Source of the DNA: Rhizomys pruinosus
Taxonomy: Eukaryota > Chordata > Mammalia > Rodentia > Spalacidae
Reading direction: 5' to 3'
NCBI GenBank assembly: GCA_009823505.1
Contig: VZQC01009572.1
Coordinates: 362,975 to 426,974 of the forward strand
DNA length: 64,000 nucleotides
Position numbers and translations under genes: made by a program. Positions 54,993 through 64,000 of the stretch are shown here, piece after piece (position 1 is the first letter of the stretch; each line of letters starts with the position of its first letter). Below the pieces are notes generated by a model. It had not been told where the DNA came from. It worked only from the letters and a program-made list of their open reading frames with translations, and made no database searches.

Positions 54993-56300
54993 TGTCTGAA
55001 AATAGCAGCCTCCACATATATCACATATATATATACACACATGTGCGCCTGCATACATATGACCACACACATCCAACTCTATAAACCCTGAGGAGAAGGC
55101 AAACCTCAGCCATGCCTTGGAACCAGGGATCTGTCAAAGGAGTTCCCATTTGTGGCACTGTCGCTAATGAGTCCAGCTGAGCTCCAGAAGTCACACGGCA
55201 GGAGCATCTCTGCTTCTCTGCGAAGGGTCACAGGGTTCCTAAAACCAAACGCCTGAAATAAATGGGAAACAGATGGGGAAGAGGAATTAGGATCTGTGTT
55301 TAAACTTGTATAATTTTGGCTTTGTGTTCAATCATACTCAGATCTATCACAAAGTGAAGAAACTGTAAGCTAAGGATGGTGAAATGGTTTCCCAATCCAA
55401 AAAAAGATTAAAAAAGAAGATTGTCTGAAAGTCCTTTTCAATTACTGCAATTCGTTACAGAACAATGCAGTATCTATTACTCCTTGAATAAGCCCACCAA
55501 TATAGTAGTACTCCTTTTAATGTTTGGCCTATAGTAATAAGATCTTCCTATCCTCCTTAACAAGATTTTTACCGCTTCTGTAAATTTGACTTACACTGAA
55601 TTTGGGTCTTGGGAACCCTGAATTATGTTACCTTGAGTTGTTTCTAGTAAGCACACTCGCATACACCAAGCTTTTGCTGTGAAAATGGCTCCTTCTGGCA
55701 AAGTGAAAGCAATTGGAACTGTTTAATTAGCCGCCTTTTGTAACTGTGCCATGATTCTTCTTATTCCATGCTGGAATTATATTTACAAAGGATACAGATA
55801 GCAACAATTATTTTGGGCTATAGTTAGTCAGTATTAGTTAATGTCTGAGCGTAATTGAGAGGAAATGAAGAGAAATGTACATTATGGGTTCAGGATAAAT
55901 GGGCAGGAGGAAGAACCTAAATTTTACCTGTATTTTCAAGCAGGACTTGGGAACTTGGCTACAAAGAGAAGCAAAACATTTGTCTCCGGAAACCCTTATA
56001 GTGGGGCATGAGTGTAACCTGCATCATCCACTTCCAAACGGCCAAGTCCCCTGCCTGCCATTGTAGATGTTTGCTCCTATGCCAATTCTGAGTGAATCAA
56101 TTCAATTGCATTAAAGTGCTTCAAGCAAAGGCAGTCTCAATCCAAAGTCAGCCAGGGCCAACAGGAGAAGAGAAGAAAGAGAAGGAGGAAAAGGAAAACA
56201 GTTCCAGTTACCAAATAGTCAATGCTTTCTAAAATCATTTATAAAATTTGGATTAGTTAGGCATTTGAAGACATTCATCAGACCGTTAAAAAAACAACTA
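54993..56300. other. Unique non-coding DNA
   Basis: No gene or interspersed repeat recognised. The stretch near 55,650-55,800 is repeat-free and contains TAATTA homeodomain-type sites, which is not evidence of function on its own. Confidence 0.45.
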
Positions 56301-56303
56301 TTG

Positions 56304-56397
56304 GGCTGGAGAGATGGCTCAGTGGTTAAGAGCACCTACTACTCTTGCAGAATAACCGGGTTCAATTCCCAGCACCCACATGGCGGCTAAGAACTGT
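56304..56397 (+). mobile_element. B2/B3-type SINE, 5' part only
   Basis: The head and first half, with GGTTCAATTCCC, stop at gctaagaactgtc where the poly(T) end of a reverse-strand L1 begins. The remaining SINE body was not found beyond the L1. Confidence 0.9.
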
Positions 56398-56880
56398 CTT
56401 TTTTTTTTTTTTAATGACATATTGTACTTTATTTTTTAAGCATGATAAATTTATTTTATATAGATCTATTTTGTACAAGATTATGTTATTAATCAAATCT
56501 AGGCCCGTGTCTCCCACCCTCTCCCCCACCCCACCAGAGCTCATGTATTCTGCCAAACATGCTTTTCATCTCTTTCTCAGTCTTTCTCAAAATTCTCCAT
56601 GTAGAAGTTGACTGTTTTGAGCAGAAGTTCACTATTTCAGTCAGTTCTTTGATGCAGTCCTTTCTGTTGTTTTTGATGTTTCCAATATGCATCACTCCCA
56701 ACTACTTGGACAAAAGCTCAAGGGGCCGTGCACAAGAAATACTTACAACTAGGTAATTGGCACTAGCATCCACAGATGAGGACTACCATTCATCGTTTGT
56801 TTTTCTGGGACTGTGTTACTTCACTCAGCATGACGTCCTCTAGCTCCAGCTATTTTCCTGCAAATCTCATGATGTCATCT
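56398..56880 (-). mobile_element. L1 3' end, reverse orientation
   Basis: The poly(A) end (seen as T run at about 56,399) leads on the minus strand back through a complete 3' UTR to the last part of ORF2 near 56,880. This 3' UTR retains the middle part (gagaaagactgagaaagaga, ggcagaatacatgagctctg) that the copies at 10,300-10,480 and 20,850 lack, so it represents a different L1 subfamily. A 5' truncation ends it. Another T run follows. Confidence 0.9.
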
Positions 56881-57107
56881 TTCTTTTTTTTTTTTTTTTT
56901 ATCACATATTATTTCATTTCCATCTCATACTTTTACACAGATTTTTCCTAATACCCATAAACAAATTTGAGGAAATACAGCATCTTCATCAATTTTTGTG
57001 TTTAAAAACTGTGTGATCAGCCACTTGTGAGAGGAGTAATGGAGAATTAAAACCTACCCTCTTGCGCTGTTACGAGAACGCCGCAAATCAGTGATTCAGA
57101 GATCTCA
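56881..57107. other. Short unassigned stretch
   Basis: A T run, AT-rich sequence and a CpG-containing patch (about 57,060-57,090) lie between two L1 fragments. I cannot assign it. It may be a join artefact. Confidence 0.4.
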
Positions 57108-57905
57108 TACGTGAAACCCCAAACTCTGAAGGTGATAGAAGAAAAATTTGGCTGCAGACTACAAGACATAGGCATAGGAAAAGACTTCCTAAACCAGACA
57201 GCAGCTGTGCAAGAATTAAGGTTAACAATTGACAAATGGGACCTCATTAAACTCAAAAGCTTCTGTACATCAAAAGAAGCAATCAAGGAAGTAAAGAGCA
57301 ATCCCACAGAGTGGGAGGAAACCTTCACTACAGAAACATCTGACAAAGCATTGATCTCCAGAATATATAAACTACTCAAAAAAAACAAAGAAGAAAGAAG
57401 ACAATGACCCACTCAATAGATGGAACAAAGAGCTGAACAGAGACTTCACAAGTGAGGAATTAGAGATGGCTAAGAAACAATCCTTCAGAAGGTTTCAACA
57501 TCATTAATAATTAAGGAAATGCAAATCAAAACCATCTTAAGATATTCATCTTACTCCTAAGACTGGCTAGGATCAGAAACAAATGATCCAAGTGCTGGAG
57601 AGGTTGTGGGAAAAGAGGAAATCATCCACTGTGTGGATGTAAACTCTACAGGCCAGTTGAAAAGCAGTGTGGAGAACCTTGAAGATGGAATGAACCTGCC
57701 CGCCCGACCCACCATTAACCACTATTGGGCATTGTCCCACAAGCTCACCCACACAGAGATACATGCACAGCCACTGTTTATTTGCAGCTCTCTTCACAAT
57801 AGCAATGGAGCTGTAACCAACCCCAATATGCCCCTCCAACTATGAGTGGATAGAGAAAATGTAGTACTCTACACAATGGAGTTCCTTGCAGCAAGTTAAA
57901 AGAAA
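57108..57905 (+). mobile_element. L1 ORF2 C-terminal fragment, indel-rich
   Basis: Matches ORF2 from about 19,840 to about 20,665. The first 98 codons stay open (57,111-57,407), then frame is lost repeatedly through single-base deletions. Its first part is nearly identical to 63,331-63,480, so both belong to one subfamily or one duplicated unit. It ends abruptly inside ORF2 where an inverted piece of module A begins. Confidence 0.9.
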
Positions 57906-58518
57906 GATGACATCCTAAAACACCATGTGTCCTGTAACAGTGTCTAGGCAAAATGGGTACTTGTTGAGCTCACGTCAATTAAATTGCTTGTTCTTCATTA
58001 GTAGGATCGAAAGGTTATCCTGGACAAACTGTCAGCCCATGAAAGAAACAGCCGAGAATTGACCAGAGTCCAAGTCAACAGCTCCAGAGAGAGTGGACTG
58101 TTTTACCTCTCATCCACCTGTGCCCCTTTTCTAAGCCTAGGGAACAACCTGCGGAAGAGGGGGCGTGGTAGAATGTAAGGCTGCGATTGGGGTGAAGGTT
58201 GAAACTACAGCAATGTAGTCTGGAACTCATTTGATCAACTTGATTTGAACAAACAACCTGTCACCCCACTGGATGGTGGGGCTGTAGGTTTTGGGCACAA
58301 CAGGCCTGCAATAGAGTTTGCATGACAGGATGCTTGTACTCATGATTATCACTTATGCTAAAATGAAAAAAAACTGAGAGAAAAGATGCAGGACAGTTAT
58401 GGCAAATGCATGATCTGGGATGAGGGTGGGGTGGGTGGGGAGGGAAAGGGAATAATGCCTGAACTGAATTGGAAAAATTGCATGGAAAGTAGCACAAAGC
58501 ATCCATAAAAATTAATTT
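57906..58518 (+). mobile_element. Rearranged module A plus L1-type tail
   Basis: First comes the reverse complement of the module A 5' end (about 57,910-57,980, equal to about 20,980-20,913). Forward module A follows from the equivalent of about 22,776 (57,984-58,371), then the L1-type tail (58,372-58,518). The inverted 5' piece abutting a forward 3' piece is again an inversion structure. The next base is N. Confidence 0.75.
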
Positions 58519-58519
58519 N
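58519..58519. other. Ambiguous base N
   Basis: The only N seen in the window. It sits between a forward L1-type tail and an inverted copy of module A, which suggests a base-call failure or a scaffold join. Confidence 0.95.
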
Positions 58520-59866
58520 ATATGTTCACTCAAGTTGATCAAATGAGGTCCAGACCTATATTGCTGTAGTTTCACCATTCACCCATCGCAGCCCGTACAT
58601 TCTACCACACCCCTCTTCCACAAGATGTTCCCTAGGTTAGAAAAGGGGCACAGGTGGATGAGAGCAAAACAGTCTACTTTCTCTGGAGCTGTGTCTTGGA
58701 CTCTGGTCCATCTGGCTGTTTACTTTATGGGCTGACAGTTTGTCCAGGAATAACCTTTCATCCTACTATGAAGCACAAGCACATTAGATATATAGATTAT
58801 TTAAACAGTACTAATATTATGGTAGTTACTTTGGTACAGACACAGATGTTTGGATGGATGTTAATCCATGAATTATATTTTTTTTCCTGTTAAATAGACA
58901 GGGTTTACTGTGGCTTATAACATCTCCTAACCTGTAGGAGGATGTAAGCCTGTGGCATCAGCCTGTGGGTCTCCTCCAAGGAGAGAGCCAAAGCCAATCA
59001 GATTTGGATATACAGGCATATGGCTGCCTCTGCTGACAGTATTTCCAGGCAGGTGAGGCGTAGCTGTGCTGATTGGAGGAGCTTGCTTTGACTCAAGGAG
59101 ACCCTATTTGCTTATTGTTTAGTGGCCTTTGGTAACACTCTGGCTATTTCCAGAGGCCATCTGTACACTTGCTGGTAGTCTCAATACATTTTTCCCATGT
59201 TAATGTCAGGTCTTCAACAGAGGGCCTTATCACCTTCTTCTTTAGGTATCCCAGTTAGAGGCAAGGAGCCTTTACCTTTTGTGGGGGCCTTGGATCCCCT
59301 GGCCAACATCTCCTGGTTGAATAATCCATTGCTGATTCAGAGCTTTCCTGTTTAATATATTTTGCTTAAGTGCACAGCTTAATGGATTTTAGCATAATTT
59401 GGTTCTGAATAGAGAATAATCTTTTCACCGTTCCTATGTCTATTAGTCATTCAAGAAGGCAGTTTTATGGTTTTATGAAGAGTTACCTCTATAATCTTTG
59501 TCTCAATTTACAGTTGGAGAACGACCTCATCATCATCATATTTTCTCCTTGTTCTATGGGGGGGGTAAGAAACAAAAGTCTCTCATATTAAAACCTTTGG
59601 GGCACCTTGAAGGTAAGTTTCGTTAGGACTCCTTATAAATAGTTGTTACAAGTAGGTATACAGAGGGGTTTGATGTTTGTGCAATCTGAGGCTTTTCTTC
59701 CTTTCCAATGTCAGAAAGGTCAACCTTTCTTTCGGCACTTTCTGGTACATCCTACAATGCAAAGCTGTATCTTTTCTTTCTCAGCCATTAAGTTGGTGAC
59801 ATTTTGACCCTGTGGGAACATTTACAAATCTTTTCCCGTAGTTAGTTTTAAGATTTGAAATTACCT
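58520..59866 (-). mobile_element. Inverted copy of module A
   Basis: Reverse complement of module A from about 23,030 down to about 21,430, without the nested SINE. It is more complete than the other secondary copies. Together with the forward copy to its left it makes an inverted repeat around the N. Neither the L1-type tail nor the module 5' end is attached to this copy. Confidence 0.85.
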
Positions 59867-62800
59867 CATAAACTCAAAAGTTTCAGTAATCAAAAGAAAC
59901 AATAAAGGAATAGAGGAGGAGAAGAATCCCAAGAAATGAGCATTGATCAATTTAACAGAATAATAGATGTGAAAAATTTCCCCAACTAAAAAAAATAGAC
60001 CACCCAATACAAATACAAAAGCACATAGAACTCAAACACGGACAAGCTAGAAAAGAAACTATCCCATGCACATCATAGTAAAATTCAGACACCCGAAACA
60101 AAGACAAAATCCTTAAAGGCCACAAGAGAAAACACAAAAAAAAAAAAAAGAATACAACTGACTTCTCGTGCAAACTATGGAAGCAAGAAGAACGTGGAGC
60201 AAAGATTTCGTGTTAAAGACATAGATGAACCCGGTTCTATACCCAGCAAAAATGTTGATACAGTTGAGGAGAGAGAAAAATCTTCCATGACATAAACAAG
60301 CTGAGAAGAATCATGTCCAGAAAACCAACCCTTCAGAGAATATTGAAGCAATTCAAAGGGAAAGAAAGGAGCAACCATCCCCAGGCACCCTAGAAAGAGA
60401 AATCAATAAAAGCATAACTGTAGAAGTAGAAACTAAACCCAAAACACAATGGATAAAGGCAAAAGGAGCAATACAAACCTATCAGTCCTAAGCTAAAATA
60501 TAATGGACTAATTCCCCCATCAAAGACATAGAACGGAGATTGGATTAGGAAACAGAATCCATCGTTGCTGTCTACCAAAAATGCATCTTACCTTCAAGGA
60601 AGGCACCACCTTAAAGTGAAATGATGGAAATTATTCCAAGCAATGTACCAAAAAGAAAGCAGGTGTTGCTATTTTAATATCAGACACAAATGACTTCAAA
60701 GTAAAAGAAATTAGAAGAGACAAAGAAGGCCATTACATTTTTATCAAGGTACGATTCACCAAGAAGATTTCCAAGTTATGAATATATATGCCCCAACTCT
60801 GGTGCACCAACATTTTGAAGACAATTCTCCAGGACCACAAGTTACACACACTAACCCCAGTACACTCATAGTAGGGGACTTCAATACCCCACTGAGTCCT
60901 TTGGATAGGTCAACAGGAAAAAGAATAAACAGAGAGGACTTCTGTACTGAACGATATGATACACCAAATGGACCTCATGAACCTCTACCGAATTTTTCTA
61001 CCCTAATACCAGAGTATACACTTTCTACTCGCATCCCATGGAACATTCTCCAAAATTGACCCACATACTGGCACAAGAGAAACATCCACAAATACAAAAA
61101 ATTGAAATAATTTCATGCATTCTATCAGACCACAGTGCAATAAGCTCAACATCAACACCAGGATAAGCCCTACTGCCTACAAGAACACATGGAAAAGACT
61201 AAACAACACACTCTTGAATAATGAATGGGTCAAGGAAGAGATAAAGAAATAAAAGCATCCTGAACTGAAAGACAATGACAATACAACACAACAAAACCAT
61301 GGGATACTTTAAAAGCAGTCCTAAGAGGAAGTTTGTAGCCCTGGGTGCATACATTAGAAAAAAGAAGAGCACAGTGAATGTCTTGTGAACACTGGTGAAC
61401 ACGCAGCTCCCTAAAAACACTGAGGCAACAACGATGAACCCTAAATGCAAACAGAGAAAGAATAAAACAAAAATCAGAGCAGAGATCAATGAAAAGAACA
61501 AAAGAAAACCATACAAAAAATCAATGAATCCAAAAGTTGGTTCTTTGGAGAGATAAACAAGATAGCCAAAACCTCTAGCCCAGTTAACACCAAAGAAAAG
61601 GAAGAAACTCCAAAATCATACAATTCACGATGAAAGGAAATATCACAACAGACAAGGAAAAGATCCAGACAATCATACGGGAATACTTCCAAACGCCTTT
61701 ATACCTACCAAAGTTTGAAAACCTAGAAAGAAATGGATGACTAACTGAATCTGGGGACTTCCCCCAAGCCTCACCAAGAAGAGATCAAACTAGCATTTAT
61801 ACACAGACCCATATACATGAAGAAATTGTAGATGTACTACAAAAACCTCCCAACTAAAAAAAAGCCCAGGCCAGGACGGCTTCACAGGCAGAATCTCTAA
61901 AAACATTTCAAAAAGGACTTACAACACATTATTACTGAAATTTTACGAAGGATACCAAACAGAGGTGAGACTCCCAAATCCTTCTATGAAGCCAGCATCA
62001 TCTATTACCAAAACCAGGCCAAAGATCAACCAAAAAGGAGCACATAGACCCATCTCCTAATGAACACAGCTGCCAAAATTCTAAACAGGATACTGGCAAA
62101 ATCACATACAGACACCACACAAAAGCTATCCATCATGACACAGTTGGATTTCATATACACGGATGAAGGGATGGTCAACATATGAAAATCAATAAACATC
62201 ATAATCATATATGGATGCTGAAAGCAAAACCACAACATCATCTTAATTGATGCAGAAAACGCCTTTGACCAAAAGTCAGTATTCCTTCATGTTAAAGTCC
62301 TAGAAGGGATTCGGATTGGAGGGATTCATTCCTCAAATGGAATCAAAGCCTATACAGGGAAACCCACGCCACATATCCATCCTAAAACTGGGAAATGACA
62401 GAAAAATTCCCTTAAGGTAGTAACTCGGCAAGGCTGCCCCGTCACCACTCCTCTACAATATAGTGCTTTGAAAACATTTCCTGGCATTAGGACAAGGAAG
62501 CACAGGAAATAAAGGATTCTAATTTGGAAAAGAGGAAGTCAAGCATCCCTTATTTGCTGATGATTGGATTGTTTAATTAAGGGATGTAAACAACTCCTAG
62601 AAAATTATTAACAAGCTTCAGCAAAGTGGCAGGATACAAAATTCAACCTAGAAAAATCCGTAGCATTCTTTACACCAACAACAAGGCTCCTGGAGAAGAA
62701 TCAAGGAGGACCTTCCCACTCACAATGGCCTAAAACACTAAATACCAGGAACAAACCTAACCAAAGACACCAAATCTCTACAACAAAAATTTTGAAACAC

Positions 62801-63817
62801 CCTTAAAGAAAGAATTGAAGAAGACATCAGAAGATGGAAAACCTCCCATGCTATGGACTGGGAAAATTAACATGTAACATGTCCTTTGTACCCAACTCTG
62901 TGTAGATTTAATGCACTCCCAATTAAAATCCCAAGAGTTCTTAAGGCGAAAAAAACAAGATCCTTAAATTCATTTGGAAAAACAAAACGACCCTGAAGCC
63001 AAAACAGACCCTAAGTGAAAAGGGCAACCCGGGGGAATCTCTATACCACACTTCAACATATACTACAGGGTGTAGTCATAAAAACAGCCTGGTCACTAGC
63101 ACAAAACATAACCCCTTGCCCCAATGAACAAAGCTGAAGATTCAAATTTGAGCACATATATTTCAGGCATCTCATATTTTGACAAGGGGGCCACGCAACC
63201 ACAATGGAGAAAGACAGCATCTTCAGCAAGTGGTGTTGGCAAAAACTGGCTCCCATTGTAGAAGAATGAAATTAAAACCCCTACCCCTTCGCCTGTACAA
63301 AGCCACAATCCAGTGGATTCAAAGCTCTCAACGTGAAACCCCAAACTCTGAAGGTGATAGAAGAAAAATTTGGCTGCAGACTACAAGACATAGGCATAGG
63401 AAAGACTCCTCCACCAGACAGCAGCTGTGCAGAATTAAGGTTAACAATTGACAAATGGGACCTCATTAAACTCAAAAGCTTCTGTACATAAAAGAAGCAA
63501 TCAAGGAAGTCAAAAGGCAATCCCACCAGAGTGGGAGGAAAATTCCTACAGAACATCTGACAAAGCATTGATCTCCAGAATATTAAACTACTCAAAAAAA
63601 ACAAAGAAGAAGAAGAACAATCATCACACTCAATAGATGGAACAAAGAGCGCTGAACAGAGACTTAACACGTGAGGAATTAGAGATGGCTAAGAAAAATT
63701 CTTAAGGTGTTCAACATCATAATAATTAAGGAAATGCAAATCAAAACCACTTTAGATATCATCTTACTCCAATAAGACTGGCTAGGATCAACGAAAACAA
63801 ATTGACCGCAAGTGCTG
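59867..63817 (+). mobile_element. Indel-rich L1, ORF1 middle to ORF2 end
   Basis: A piece of ORF2 (about 59,867-59,908) is joined at a short GGAA overlap to the ORF1 RRM region, after which the L1 order continues through ORF1, the spacer and ORF2 to near 63,817. Homology to the intact copy is obvious throughout (for example gtaggggacttcaatacccc at about 60,870, the endonuclease GDFN site). The frame breaks every few dozen codons because of single-base losses and gains. It cannot encode working protein as written. Some indels may be sequencing errors. Confidence 0.88.
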
Positions 63818-63829
63818 TTGAGAAACCCC

Positions 63830-64000
63830 CCCCCCCCACTGGATGGTGGGACCCATGGGCTGTGTGGGTTTGGGCACAACAGCCTGCAAATTGGTTTTAC
63901 ATGATGGATGCTTGTACTCATAAATTATCACTTATTGCTAAAAAATGAAAAAAAAAAACTGAGAGAAAGATGCAGGACAGTTATGGCAGAATGCATGATC
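63830..64000 (+). mobile_element. Module A end plus L1-type tail, cut by window edge
   Basis: After a run of 13 C, the last part of module A (ctggatggtgggacccatgg onward) runs to about 63,957 and continues into the L1-type tail up to the window edge. The preceding sequence is ORF2, so the 3' UTR and most of module A are missing at the C-run junction. Confidence 0.85.

Noticed and set aside
59867..63817. A second functional L1
   Set aside because: The frame is broken throughout, the 5' part is missing and the 3' end is joined to module A at a C run. Even if many indels are sequencing errors the element is incomplete.

Overview
The window reads as intergenic or deep-intronic nuclear DNA from a muroid rodent. 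The evidence is the repeat content: B1 (7SL-derived) SINEs, many copies of a tRNA-headed B2/B3-type SINE, ID/B4/RSINE1-type tRNA-B1 composites, and LINE-1 copies whose ORF2 is clearly of the mammalian L1 type. No host protein-coding gene, rRNA, functional tRNA or CRISPR array could be supported. Nearly all open frames are SINE, L1 or simple-repeat shadows. The species cannot be fixed from sequence alone.

Layout. From 1 to 15,130 there is unique AT-rich DNA studded with B2/B3 SINEs, most with visible target-site duplications (TSDs), plus B1 copies, microsatellites and a small L1 copy with an inverted 5' end that carries a nested SINE (9,475-10,500). From 15,131 to 20,912 lies a near-complete L1. 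It has a 5' UTR with about 200-bp tandem monomers, an ORF1 broken by two frameshifts, and a fully open 1,277-codon ORF2 with its endonuclease, reverse-transcriptase and C-terminal Cys/His residues in place. Joined to its 3' UTR is a non-L1 sequence of about 2.3 kb, here called module A (20,913-23,170). From 23,171 to 46,240 the DNA is mostly unique, with scattered SINEs, an old L1 3' end and a roughly 370-bp purine-rich tract near 41 kb.

From 46,240 to 64,000 repeats dominate. Module A, or parts of it, recurs at 47,463, 50,757-52,135, 57,906-58,371, 58,520-59,866 (inverted) and 63,830. In the forward copies it is followed by an L1-type 3' UTR tail and A-rich end. A second unrelated module (46,250-46,735) is fused to a similar tail. 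The 5'-truncated and 5'-inverted forms are hallmarks of target-primed reverse transcription, so these look like L1-tailed chimeric retroelements moved by L1 proteins. Part of this end (about 51.6-52.1 kb and 57.4-63.8 kb) has very dense single-base indels and a lone N at 58,519, which looks like uncorrected long-read sequence or a poor assembly join. The structures there should be treated as provisional.

The functional logic is that of a retrotransposon neighbourhood. L1 supplies endonuclease and reverse transcriptase. B1/B2-type SINEs, with pol III box A and B motifs, and the L1-tailed modules are the likely passengers.
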